From contig JAKLDO010000019.1 in assembly GCA_022703485.1 (NCBI GenBank), positions 1 through 43,334 of the forward strand: a DNA stretch of 43,334 nt, written 5' to 3'. The translations under genes and the position numbers were made by a program. Positions 19,374-32,129 of the stretch are shown in pieces (position 1 is the first letter of the stretch; the number at the start of each line of letters is the position of its first letter). Below the pieces are notes generated by a model. That model worked only from the letters and a program-made list of their open reading frames with translations, did no database searches and was not told where the DNA came from. The DNA comes from a bacterium. Its GTDB lineage: Bacteria > UBP6 > UBA1177.

Positions 19374-19882
19374 GATCAAAACTGATTCTGCTGCTTGTTA
19401 TTTTTTCCCATTTTTTTATCTGTGCAGGGGCTGAGCCGTCATTGAATTTTGAGCTTTACACCCTTGATGACAGACTTTATTCATCTGCCGGTGTGATAGC
19501 AAAGCCTGATACCGGAATGCTGGTGGTCGATTTTTTCTCGATACACTGCGAACCGTGCAAAAAAGCTCTTCCGGAATGGGAGAAGGCCTATCAGAAATAT
19601 AAGGATAAAGGTCTCAGGTTTGTTGTTGTCGCCCTTCCGGTTGAAGAGGACAGGGATGCCGAGTTTAAAAAGATCAGGGAGTTCTTTGAATCGAATAAGT
19701 ACAGTTTTCCGGTCGTTTTTGATAAGTATTCAATAACAGGAAAGAAATTTGGCATTGTGGATAAGGACGGTTCGGCAACGATCCCCCAGATATTCATTCT
19801 TGATAAAAACGGACAGGTGTCGTTTAAAAACGCCAGTCATCTCGAGATCATGAAAAAGATAGAGCCTGCCATGGCCAAATGA
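19370..19882 (+). CDS. TlpA/ResA-like periplasmic thioredoxin-fold protein
   Basis: A 170 aa exported thioredoxin-fold protein. Residues 1-20 are a signal peptide. The active site C-E-P-C (Cys60 and Cys63) follows V-V-D-F-F-S-I-H, and the cis-proline motif T-I-P-Q precedes I-F-I-L-D-K-N-G, all standard for the TlpA/ResA/AhpC-TSA group. It should exchange disulfides of exported proteins. The start codon overlaps the stop of the Cys-rich Lcl-domain lipoprotein (ATGA), so they are translated together; I infer that the lipoprotein is a likely client. No terminator is evident directly behind it. Confidence 0.92.
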   Translation: MRSKLILLLVIFSHFFICAGAEPSLNFELYTLDDRLYSSAGVIAKPDTGMLVVDFFSIHCEPCKKALPEWEKAYQKYKDKGLRFVVVALPVEEDRDAEFKKIREFFESNKYSFPVVFDKYSITGKKFGIVDKDGSATIPQIFILDKNGQVSFKNASHLEIMKKIEPAMAK

Positions 19883-20128
19883 AGCTCCTGATAACAAACC
19901 CTCATCCCGTCCTTCTCCCTTAAAAAAAGGAGAAGGAGAAAATGGAATCAAAGTCTATTTCCTTTTTGAAAGGGAAAGGAATTTAGGGAATGAGTTGGGA
20001 AATAAAAAGAGAATCCCCTGGGCGGGGACCTTGTTTGGTGTGTGATCTTTGACTGTGAAAATTTTGAAACTTGTCGAACGACACATAACAAACAAACTCT
20101 GAATGGAATTTATTCCCGGAAAAAAGAA
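19883..20128. other. Gene-free stretch with a small inverted repeat
   Basis: No coding gene is supported here. The stretch contains CCTTCTCC (19911-19918) and GGAGAAGG (19929-19936), a perfect 8 bp inverted repeat around an A-rich 10 bp loop. The surrounding CCCTCATCCC and GAAAGGGAAAGG tracts resemble the small dispersed intergenic repeats seen in many environmental genomes. No T-run follows on either strand, so a simple terminator is unlikely. Confidence 0.5.
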
Positions 20129-20204
20129 TGGAGCTACTGAGCGGAATCGAACCGCTGACCTGCTGATTACGAATCAGCTGCTCTACCGACTGAGCCACAG
20201 TAGC
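20129..20204 (-). tRNA. tRNA-Thr (anticodon CGU)
   Basis: The - strand folds into a full cloverleaf of 76 nt with encoded CCA. The acceptor stem is GCTACTG/CAGTAGC, the D stem GCTC/GAGC, the anticodon stem GCTGA/TCAGC with loop TTCGTAA giving anticodon CGT (reads ACG, Thr), the variable loop AGGTC, and the T stem AGCGG/CCGCT with the TTCGATT loop. It lies about 50 bp downstream of the HU terminator on the same strand. Confidence 0.97.
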
Positions 20205-20250
20205 ATCCATGGCGCGATTATAGAGATATGATACCGGTTGTCAATTTTAG

Positions 20251-20280
20251 AAAATAAAAAACCCTTCCCGGAGGAAGGGT
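20251..20280 (-). terminator. Rho-independent terminator of the HU gene
   Basis: Read on the - strand, ACCCTTCC and GGAAGGGT form an 8 bp stem with a 4 nt loop, followed by TTTTTTATTTT. It lies 23 bp beyond the HU stop codon. Confidence 0.9.
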
Positions 20281-20303
20281 CATAAATTTCATGAAAGTTC
20301 AGA

Positions 20304-20606
20304 TCAGAGCTCTTTCTTGAATGTGGGAGCCGGTTTGAAACCAACTGACTTAGAAGCTTTGATCTTGATGACAGCGCGTGTTTTCGGGTTAACGCCGTTA
20401 CGAGCCTTTCTGTTTGTCACTTTGAAAGTTCCGAAACCGTTGAGGTTGAGCTTTCTTTCAGCAACAACAGTGTCCTTGATGATAGCTGTGAAAACATCAT
20501 ACACATTCTTTGCCTGATCATTTGTAAGAGCTGTGCCGACATTCTCTTTGATAGCTTTTACGAAATCATTCTTTGTTACAGCAACGAGTTTAACCTTTTT
20601 TGCCAT
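20304..20606 (-). CDS. HU/IHF-family DNA-binding protein
   Basis: A 100 aa small basic nucleoid protein. The family's central motif is clear: L-N-L-N-G-F-G-T-F-K-V-T-N-R-K-A-R-N-G-V-N-P, with the DNA-intercalating arm (R-N-G-V-N-P-K-T) at about residues 67-74 and V-G-F-K-P-A-P-T-F-K at the end. It dimerises, bends DNA and compacts the chromosome. The N-terminus has about seven extra residues (M-A-K-K-V-K-L) before the usual first helix. GGAGAG precedes the ATG and a strong terminator follows the stop, so it is a single-gene unit. Confidence 0.96.
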   Translation of the reverse strand: MAKKVKLVAVTKNDFVKAIKENVGTALTNDQAKNVYDVFTAIIKDTVVAERKLNLNGFGTFKVTNRKARNGVNPKTRAVIKIKASKSVGFKPAPTFKKEL

Positions 20607-20705
20607 TTCGTCTCTCCGGTAGTTAAAATTGATAAAATGCCGTGGAACCGCCTGAATATTAACGCAATTGAAATAAGAAAAAAAGTTTTTTCTGATCGAA
20701 ATGTT

Positions 20706-22361
20706 TTAATTTTTAAGGGAACCCTTTTTGCGAGCTTCCGATATTTTTTTGAATCCTTCGAAAGCCATCATACAGGCAAGAACTATGAGGATGACCGAAA
20801 CTGTTCCGAGAAACAGGTTCGAACTTTCAAGGAAAAACTTCCATGCAAGCCAGAAAAGGGCAGTTATTGTCATTAAAAGCATGAAAAATGTCGCCCAGAG
20901 AGTGTATTTCACGGGCTTTCCTTTTGCGTAAAGGTAGGATGATATGATTATGAATACAAGCGCGGCGACAAGCTGATTGGCGGCTCCGAAAACGGGCCAG
21001 ATCAGAGACCACGAATCAGTTATTCCCAGAATGAAAGCAGGTATTACAGGGATCATCGTAAAAAAGAATTTGTTCCTTAACGGTTTCGGAAGAACGCTGC
21101 CCGCCATTTCATTCGTCAGGAACCTTGAAAGTCTGACGCTGGTGTCAAGAGTTGTCATTATGAATATGTTCACGATCGTCACGCCTATCACGCTTCCGAC
21201 TTCGGGAGTGAATATGAAAGATGTCAGTTTCCCGAAACCGTCTCCGTAGATCGCAAGAGCGCCGCTGCTTTTGAAAATGCCCTGAAGCTGTCCAGGTTCC
21301 GTTCCCCACATTATCGCTCCGCCTGCAATGATCACCCCGATTATTCCGATTATTGTTTCAACAAGCATTCCGCCAAATCCGACAAAAAGGGCATCGCTTT
21401 CTTTATTGATCTGCTTTGATGATGTGCCTGATGCTATAAGGCTGTGAAAACCTGAAACGGCTCCGCAGGCAATTATAATAAAGAGGAAAGGAATGACCGG
21501 ACCCTGTTCAGGGCTTACGAAACCTGTAAATACCGGTGCGTTCATGTCAGGATGGACAATGAATATGCCTATAAATGCGAGCAGTACTCCGATGATAAGG
21601 ACCCAGCTTGAAATATAATCTCTCGGCTGGAGAAGTATCCATACCGGGGTGACTGAAGCGCAGAATCCGTAGATCATAAGGAGCGTAAACCATATTATGT
21701 ACGAAGTGTGCGGATCATAAGGAAGAGTGACCGGATACTGGAATCCAAGCCATATGAAAAATATCAGTCCCGAGATCGCAAATATTGTGTTGGCCCACAG
21801 AGGTAGTATGCGATTTTTATTGAAAATTCCGAACACTATTGCAAGCGGTATCGCCATAAAAGTAGGTATTACAAGTTCTGCTTTTGTGATAAGCGATTTA
21901 GCGGCGAGGTTGCCGAATACTGCAACAACAAGGATTATTGTAAGCCATACAAATATAAGGAAAAGTATCCTTGCCTTATTAGAAACGAACTCTTTTGCTG
22001 TGTCAGGAATGCTCACTCCGCAATGTCTCACGGAAATTATAAGAGAAAGATAATCGTGTATGGCACCGATAAAAACCCCTGCGACCAGAAGCCAGATTAC
22101 AGCAGGTCCCCATCCGAAAAAAGTGACAGCTACGATAGGTCCGACAATAGGTCCCGCTCCTGCAATTGAAGAAAAATGATGTCCGAAAAGGACCATTTTA
22201 TCTGCCGGATAAAAATCAATACCATCCTGCTGTGCATGGGAAGGACACGGATTCACATCAAGAGGTTCTACAATTTTTCGCTGTAATGTTCTTTTTCCGT
22301 ACCAGAAATAAGCAACGATCAGCCACAACGCTGAGAAAACAAGGATGTAAACACTATTCAT
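20706..22361 (-). CDS. cstA: CstA-family carbon starvation protein / transporter
   Basis: A 551 aa inner-membrane protein with about 14-16 hydrophobic segments, matching the CstA family. The family hallmarks F-G-H-H-F-S-S-I-A-G-A-G-P-I-V-G-P near residues 60-76, the I-G-A-I-H-D-Y loop and the G-F-H-S-L-I-A-S-G-T-S-S-K-Q stretch are visible. Members import peptides or pyruvate (CstA, BtsT) under carbon limitation; the substrate here cannot be told from sequence. I choose ATG 22361 because AGGAGG at 22371-22376 sits 9 bp before it; an upstream in-frame TTG would abut that site. A - strand promoter at 22392-22419 fits. The length is shorter than E. coli CstA (701 aa) but normal for the short subgroup. 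Confidence 0.94.
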   Translation of the reverse strand: MNSVYILVFSALWLIVAYFWYGKRTLQRKIVEPLDVNPCPSHAQQDGIDFYPADKMVLFGHHFSSIAGAGPIVGPIVAVTFFGWGPAVIWLLVAGVFIGAIHDYLSLIISVRHCGVSIPDTAKEFVSNKARILFLIFVWLTIILVVAVFGNLAAKSLITKAELVIPTFMAIPLAIVFGIFNKNRILPLWANTIFAISGLIFFIWLGFQYPVTLPYDPHTSYIIWFTLLMIYGFCASVTPVWILLQPRDYISSWVLIIGVLLAFIGIFIVHPDMNAPVFTGFVSPEQGPVIPFLFIIIACGAVSGFHSLIASGTSSKQINKESDALFVGFGGMLVETIIGIIGVIIAGGAIMWGTEPGQLQGIFKSSGALAIYGDGFGKLTSFIFTPEVGSVIGVTIVNIFIMTTLDTSVRLSRFLTNEMAGSVLPKPLRNKFFFTMIPVIPAFILGITDSWSLIWPVFGAANQLVAALVFIIISSYLYAKGKPVKYTLWATFFMLLMTITALFWLAWKFFLESSNLFLGTVSVILIVLACMMAFEGFKKISEARKKGSLKN

Positions 22362-22391
22362 GACAAGCAACCTCCTAAAATTAACGGTTTG

Positions 22392-22419
22392 ATTCTACTC
22401 TTTCGGAAATACTTTTCAA
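22392..22419 (-). promoter_or_regulatory. Predicted sigma-70 promoter of cstA
   Basis: On the - strand TTGAAA (22419-22414) and TAGAAT (22397-22392) are 16 bp apart, 30 bp upstream of the cstA start and just before its AGGAGG. Confidence 0.65.
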
Positions 22420-22422
22420 CTG

Positions 22423-22450
22423 TTGCAAAAATAATCGGGAATGATAGAAT
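22423..22450 (+). promoter_or_regulatory. Predicted sigma-70 promoter of the rSAM/lipoprotein unit
   Basis: TTGCAA (22423-22428) and TAGAAT (22445-22450) are 16 bp apart and about 40 bp before the lipoprotein start. It lies back to back with the cstA promoter. Confidence 0.6.
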
Positions 22451-22491
22451 ACACCGTTGAAATTAATAAGTTTTATCCCGGGGAAACTCAA

Positions 22492-22935
22492 ATGAAGAAG
22501 TTTTATGCTGTAATGATTTCAATGCTTGCTCTGATTGTAGGTCAAACTGGATGTCTTACAGTCGAATATGGTACCGGACCGGAAAATTATGATAACGATC
22601 CTGCACAGGATGAAGATACAGTGATAAATGACGACATTGCTGAAGATGCCGACATTGTGAATGATGCCGACACTCCTGCAATGGAATACGGTCCGGTGCA
22701 GACCGATTATGATACAGCTGATGACGATGCGGATGGAAATCCTGTAATTGATGCAGAATATGGTCCGCCTCCTGCTGACTATGATTCTTCAGACGATAGC
22801 GATGAAATTGTTACAAACGACGATCCTGCAATGGAATACGGCCCTGTGCAGACAGATTATGATGAGACTCCCGATGAAAATCCTGACGAAATGACCACGG
22901 ATTACGGTCCTATTTCCACAAAATTTCATAAATAG
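22492..22935 (+). CDS. Small lipoprotein with five YGP/DYD repeats, putative rSAM substrate
   Basis: A 147 aa exported protein. The signal (residues 1-20) ends in G-Q-T-G-C, giving a probable lipid-anchored Cys21. Then come five copies of an 11-residue motif separated by Asp-rich spacers: V-E-Y-G-T-G-P-E-N-Y-D (24-34), M-E-Y-G-P-V-Q-T-D-Y-D (64-74), A-E-Y-G-P-P-P-A-D-Y-D (88-98), the second form again (114-124) and T-D-Y-G-P-I-S-T-K-F at the C-terminus (136-145). I chose ATG 22492 because GGGGAAA precedes it and it starts a clean signal; the upstream ATG 22441 would add 17 hydrophilic residues. The radical SAM gene starts 20 bp downstream. Known rSAM/lipoprotein systems of Bacteroidales carry one Y-G-x-P-x-A-x-Y/F motif after the lipid Cys, so the repeats are likely modification sites. 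The chemistry is unknown. Confidence 0.88.
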   Translation: MKKFYAVMISMLALIVGQTGCLTVEYGTGPENYDNDPAQDEDTVINDDIAEDADIVNDADTPAMEYGPVQTDYDTADDDADGNPVIDAEYGPPPADYDSSDDSDEIVTNDDPAMEYGPVQTDYDETPDENPDEMTTDYGPISTKFHK

Positions 22936-22955
22936 ACCAAAAAAAAGAGGCTTCT

Positions 22956-24026
22956 ATGGAACTGAAAAATCTGAGAAAGAGGATATTTCTACCTTTAAAA
23001 CAGGATTATGAAAGAAAGCTTCATGAGTTGAACTATATGTTCTTTGAGCTTACCCACAGATGTAACCTTGAATGCATCCACTGCGGAAGTGATTGCTTAA
23101 AGAACGACATAATCCCCGATCTTCCTGCTGAAAAAGTGATCGAAGTGCTCAAAGAGATAAAAGCTCACCAGAACTCGAAAAAAGTTATGATAGTGCTTTC
23201 AGGAGGAGAACCGACCGTTTATCCTGATGTCTGGAAGCTCGGAAGGGCGATCTATGATCTTGAATTTCCATGGGGTATGGTCACAAACGGTTTCAACTGG
23301 ACAAAACACACCATAGCTGACGCAAAAAAAGCGAGAATGCATTCTGTAACAGTAAGTCTGGACGGGCTTGAAGAGAGCCACAACTGGCTCAGGGGTCACC
23401 CCGAAAGCTATAAAAGGGCGGAAAGAACGATCAAGATGCTTATTGAAGACCCTTTCTGGAAGGCAATGGATGTCATAACCTGTGTAAATAAAAAGAATAT
23501 CCATGAACTTGATAAGGTCAGGGATTTATTGATAGAACTGGGTGTGAAAAGATGGCGTTTCTTTACAATTTCACCTATCGGAAGAGCGGTGGACCACGAT
23601 GATCTGTTCCTTGATGAATCCCAGTTCAAACATCTGATGAAAAAGATCCTTGAATATAAAAAACTAAGGAATATCGAAGCTAATTACAGCGAAAGCGGAT
23701 ACTTAGGTAATTTCGAACACAGAGTGAGGAATCACGATTTCTTCTGCCGTGCAGGGATCAGTGTGAGCGGAATAATGGTCAACGGTGATATTCTTGCCTG
23801 CCCTAATAACAACAGAAAATTTAAACAGGGCAATGTCTTTGAGGATTCTTTCATCGATGTATGGGAAAATAAGTACGGCGTTTTCAGAGACCGAAAATGG
23901 ATGAAGAAAGGGCTCTGTGCGGATTGTCCCGAGTGGAGAATGTGCAAAGGCGGTGCGTTTCATCTGTGGGAGCCTGATGCTGATTCGATAAAGATGTGTC
24001 CTTATAGAAAATTCGATCTTAAATAA
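22956..24026 (+). CDS. Radical SAM/SPASM enzyme of the rSAM/lipoprotein type
   Basis: A 356 aa cytoplasmic radical SAM enzyme. The SAM-binding [4Fe-4S] motif is C-N-L-E-C-I-H-C (Cys36, 40, 43), followed by G-S-D-C; S-G-G-E-P is the GGE motif near 83-87. The C-terminal SPASM region supplies Cys264, 282, 321, 324, 330 and 348 for auxiliary Fe-S clusters. Stretches such as P-W-G-M-V-T-N-G, V-S-L-D-G-L-E-E-S-H-N-W-L-R-G and R-D-R-K-W-M-K-K-G look very close to the TIGR04133 family, whose members sit beside small lipoproteins of TIGR04134. The expected job is modification of peptide side chains in the neighbouring lipoprotein before export. AGAGG precedes ATG 22956. It converges with the VWA gene 17 bp away. 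The family name is from memory of motifs, not a search. Confidence 0.93.
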   Translation: MELKNLRKRIFLPLKQDYERKLHELNYMFFELTHRCNLECIHCGSDCLKNDIIPDLPAEKVIEVLKEIKAHQNSKKVMIVLSGGEPTVYPDVWKLGRAIYDLEFPWGMVTNGFNWTKHTIADAKKARMHSVTVSLDGLEESHNWLRGHPESYKRAERTIKMLIEDPFWKAMDVITCVNKKNIHELDKVRDLLIELGVKRWRFFTISPIGRAVDHDDLFLDESQFKHLMKKILEYKKLRNIEANYSESGYLGNFEHRVRNHDFFCRAGISVSGIMVNGDILACPNNNRKFKQGNVFEDSFIDVWENKYGVFRDRKWMKKGLCADCPEWRMCKGGAFHLWEPDADSIKMCPYRKFDLK

Positions 24027-24043
24027 AAACTGTCAGCTTGAAT

Positions 24044-25820
<1,777 letters not shown>

Positions 25821-25853
25821 TAAACATTGAATAACATCACCTTCACCAGAGCG

Positions 25854-25881
25854 ATTATATTAATCGTCAGTTTAAAATCAA
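25854..25881 (-). promoter_or_regulatory. Predicted promoter of VWA/TSP3 copy 1
   Basis: On the - strand TTGATT (25881-25876) and TATAAT (25859-25854) are 16 bp apart, about 50 bp before the start codon. The same elements and spacing occur before copy 3 at 29557-29584. Confidence 0.7.
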
Positions 25882-25940
25882 CTGCCGGCACTTATTTTGT
25901 TATTGTAATAGGTGAATTTTATTGAAAAACAGAGAAATCC

Positions 25941-29509
<3,569 letters not shown>

Positions 29510-29556
29510 TAATTCTCCTTAAAATATGTGATGTTTCACTTCAACACAACAAAGAG

Positions 29557-29584
29557 ATTATATCGGTCGAAAAGTCAAAATCAA
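29557..29584 (-). promoter_or_regulatory. Predicted promoter of the VWA copy 3 - copy 2 unit
   Basis: On the - strand TTGATT (29584-29579) and TATAAT (29562-29557) are 16 bp apart. The -35 element overlaps the stop codon of the upstream gene. Confidence 0.7.
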
Positions 29585-30393
29585 GAGGTTTTTGACACGA
29601 ATCTGCTGATGGATGAATAACTTATGAATTTTGAAATGACATCCATCCGTCCGTCTACCGGACCTTTGACTATCATTTCTGCAAGATCCCTTTTTCTTTG
29701 ACCGTATGCCCACAAAGCAAGGCATCTTGAGACCGGTACAGGACGCAATCCGAGTTTCAGCAGGGTCAGGAAACGTTCTGTCGACCATGTAAGCACTGTG
29801 GTTCCGGCGTCAAGTTCCGAAATATCAGGGCAGTCAGCAGCCCTGTGACCGAAGAATTTTCCAAGATCAAGCGATCCGCAAGACGGTATGATCTTCACCG
29901 GACCGTGCTTTTCATTTTTTTTGTCCATTATTGAAATGTATGTTCCGGCGATATTTGCCGGGTATTTGAAATGGAAAAGGTATTTGTGCGGTATCGTGTC
30001 AGGAGGTGTTTCAATTGCAAGAAGCCCGTTGAAGCTGTAAGGATAAGGTATGCCGGTGCGATCTGAAAAGTTCTCTGTTCCTTTGAGCATGTCCCAGTCA
30101 GCGCCTATATCAAGCGACCCTTTACAGCAGATTATCTCTTCATTGTCAAACGATCCGAAAGAAAAGAAAGGGATATTGCCGCGGAATAACTGTTTCCTGA
30201 TCTTATAGGTGAGATCGTCGTGCAGGTTCTCAATGAAGCAGGAGCAAGCACTTCCTTTCTGATCGAAATTGCATTCTGATATCGTCTCCGGCCTCAGTAT
30301 CGAGATGCTCAATCCCTGAGATGAGAGTATCCCCGCCGCTTTTTCCGACAACTGACGGTCACGGGATGTTGAGATCAGAACTGCGTTTCTCAT
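29581..30393 (-). CDS. Hypothetical protein of unknown family
   Basis: I do not recognise this 270 aa protein. It opens with M-R-N-A-V-L-I-S-T-S-R-D, a possible first strand of an alpha/beta fold, and contains C-S-C-F and I-I-C-C pairs, a Y-P-Y-S-F-N-G-L-L-A-I-E-T-P-P segment and a basic C-terminal region (W-A-Y-G-Q-R-K-R-D-L-A-E). It has no signal peptide from this start and no membrane segment. The start is uncertain: an ATG 12 codons upstream at 30429 would add a hydrophobic stretch, and neither start has a good ribosome-binding site. It is divergent from the metal-chelate importer genes, 90 bp away. Codon use resembles the neighbours, so I regard it as a real gene. Confidence 0.72.
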   Translation of the reverse strand: MRNAVLISTSRDRQLSEKAAGILSSQGLSISILRPETISECNFDQKGSACSCFIENLHDDLTYKIRKQLFRGNIPFFSFGSFDNEEIICCKGSLDIGADWDMLKGTENFSDRTGIPYPYSFNGLLAIETPPDTIPHKYLFHFKYPANIAGTYISIMDKKNEKHGPVKIIPSCGSLDLGKFFGHRAADCPDISELDAGTTVLTWSTERFLTLLKLGLRPVPVSRCLALWAYGQRKRDLAEMIVKGPVDGRMDVISKFISYSSISRFVSKTS

Positions 30394-30432
30394 GAAACTG
30401 ATAATAAGTGAAAAAATGATAAAATCCATAAA

Positions 30433-30460
30433 TTGATAAAAGTTATTTGCATGGTAGAAT
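30433..30460 (+). promoter_or_regulatory. Predicted promoter of the BtuF/FecB-type importer operon
   Basis: TTGATA (30433-30438) and TAGAAT (30455-30460) are 16 bp apart, followed by GGAGAGG and the ATG at 30484. The short leader leaves no room for a cobalamin riboswitch. Confidence 0.62.
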
Positions 30461-30483
30461 CCGCCTGATCTTTGGAGAGGCTG

Positions 30484-31356
30484 ATGAAAGTATATCTGAT
30501 CACGGTTTTGTGTTTTATCACGGCGGCGGCTTTTTTTACAGGCTGCATTTCTGAAAATAATGGCCGTGAGAAAGAAATACCCGCAGGCTGCGGCAGGATC
30601 GTAAGCACTGCTCCGAGCATAACGGAGACGCTTTTTGAACTTGGTCTTGGCGGAAATGTCGAAGGTGTGACAGAAAGCTGTAAATACCCGGATGAAGCCG
30701 CAAAGATAACCAGGATCGGCTCAGTGCTTGATGTCAACATGGAAACTGTCATTTCGCTAAGGCCCGATACAGTATTTGTGATAAGTGCAAACAGCGGTCT
30801 TGTTCAGAGATTGCATGATTTGAACATAAAAACTTTCATTGTTGACCAGTCCACCGTTGCAGGTTTCATGAAGTCACTTGATGAAATCGGTGAAAAATGT
30901 GCCGTTTCGCAAAAGGCGGCAGAAATAAAGTCAGCAATTGAAAAAAGGATGAAAACGGTCAGGTCCGGTGAAAAGAAGAAGATCATGGTAGTTGCCGGGA
31001 GAGACTATTTCTCCAGTGATATTAAAGATGTGTACATAGCGGGAAATGACGGTTTCTACAGCGAACTGATAAGCCTTGCAGGGCATGAAAATGTCTATGA
31101 CGGCGCACTGAGCTATCCTAAAATTCAGGTCGAGGGGCTCATATCGCTGGATCCTGACATTATTTTTGATGTAATAACGAACGGCGGTATGTGTGAAAAC
31201 AGTGAAAAATATCTGAAAAGCTGGTCTGCTCTGAGAGATCTCAAAGCGGTGAAAAACGGTTCGGTGTTCATGATCTGTAAGGATCACTGGTCCATTCCGG
31301 GTCCGAGATTCATGAATATTGTTGAAGATATTCAGCTGAGGTCGGGTGTAAAATGA
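30484..31356 (+). CDS. Metal-chelate/cobalamin-type substrate-binding lipoprotein
   Basis: A 290 aa lipoprotein (lipobox F-T-G-C, Cys21) of the BtuF/FecB/FhuD cluster. The family opening R-I-V-S-T-A-P-S-I-T-E-T-L-F-E-L-G-L-G is present near residue 38, followed by G-V-T-E-S-C-K-Y-P and the long linking helix around 150. It would capture vitamin B12, a siderophore, haem or a related compound in the periplasm and hand it to the permease. GGAGA at 30474 places the start at 30484. The stop overlaps the ATPase gene (ATGATG). The substrate is not evident, since no TonB receptor or biosynthetic neighbour is nearby; the T-E-S-C-K-Y-P motif resembles the T-x-x-C-x-x-P of BtuF/corrinoid-type proteins. 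Confidence 0.92.
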   Translation: MKVYLITVLCFITAAAFFTGCISENNGREKEIPAGCGRIVSTAPSITETLFELGLGGNVEGVTESCKYPDEAAKITRIGSVLDVNMETVISLRPDTVFVISANSGLVQRLHDLNIKTFIVDQSTVAGFMKSLDEIGEKCAVSQKAAEIKSAIEKRMKTVRSGEKKKIMVVAGRDYFSSDIKDVYIAGNDGFYSELISLAGHENVYDGALSYPKIQVEGLISLDPDIIFDVITNGGMCENSEKYLKSWSALRDLKAVKNGSVFMICKDHWSIPGPRFMNIVEDIQLRSGVK

Positions 31357-32129
31357 TGATAGAAGTATCGGATATCAGCGTATTTGCAGGAAAGAAGCAA
31401 ATAATAGGATCAGTGTCTTTCAGCGCTTCAGCCGGAGAGAATATCGCGATAATAGGTCCTAACGGAGCCGGTAAAACGACGCTTCTGAAGTCTCTCGCCG
31501 GGCTGAACGGTTTTTTGGGAGACATCAGAATATCAGGCGTAAGTATCCGTAATATGGACAGTATTCAGAAAGGAAAGACGGTTTCCTACATTCCTCAGGG
31601 TGGAGATGTTGACGGCGGGTTTACAGTCCGCAGTTTTCTTGAACTTGCAAGATATCCGTACAGAAGACCGTGGGAGCCGCTTTCGATTGACGACCTTAAA
31701 GCTGTAGATGATGCAGTTTCCCTTACTGATTGCGGAAATTTCATGGACAGGGAGCTTGGAACATTAAGCGGAGGAGAAAGGCAGAGAGTTCTTATTGCAG
31801 GAGCAATTGCCCAGGATTGCCGGATCGTGCTTCTTGATGAGCCGGGGTCTTTTCTCGATCCTGTCCAGCGAGAGCTTATTTCAAGGCTTGTCAGCTCGAT
31901 CGCTGTAGAAAGGAAAAGGCTTGTGCTGACGGTGACCCATGAGATAAATGATGCCTTGAACCATGCTTCGAGAATACTTGTGATGTCGGGCGGTTCACTC
32001 GTTTTTGACGGAACCCCGGAGAAACTTGCCGCTGAAAATGTGCTTGAGAGCGTTTTCAATGCCGGTTTTGTCAAAATGGACAACCCTGTGACAGGAAAGA
32101 CCGTATATTTTCCGGGGGTTTTGAAATGA
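31353..32129 (+). CDS. FecE/BtuD-type ABC transporter ATPase
   Basis: A 258 aa cytoplasmic ATPase for iron-chelate or cobalamin import. Walker A G-P-N-G-A-G-K-T-T is at residues 35-43, the Q-loop region is S-Y-I-P-Q-G near 75, the signature L-S-G-G-E-R-Q-R lies near 136-143, Walker B L-L-D-E-P near 158-162 and the switch His in V-T-H-E-I-N near 193. It overlaps the binding-protein gene by 4 bp and the permease gene by 4 bp, so the three are translated as one unit. Confidence 0.96.
   Translation: MMIEVSDISVFAGKKQIIGSVSFSASAGENIAIIGPNGAGKTTLLKSLAGLNGFLGDIRISGVSIRNMDSIQKGKTVSYIPQGGDVDGGFTVRSFLELARYPYRRPWEPLSIDDLKAVDDAVSLTDCGNFMDRELGTLSGGERQRVLIAGAIAQDCRIVLLDEPGSFLDPVQRELISRLVSSIAVERKRLVLTVTHEINDALNHASRILVMSGGSLVFDGTPEKLAAENVLESVFNAGFVKMDNPVTGKTVYFPGVLK

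Noticed and set aside
19911..19936. Terminator behind the thioredoxin-like gene
   Set aside because: The 8 bp stem is real but no T-run follows on either strand; I list it only as an inverted repeat.
30394..30483. Cobalamin riboswitch before the BtuF/FecB-type operon
   Set aside because: The 90 bp gap is too short for a B12 riboswitch and no B12-box-like sequence is visible.
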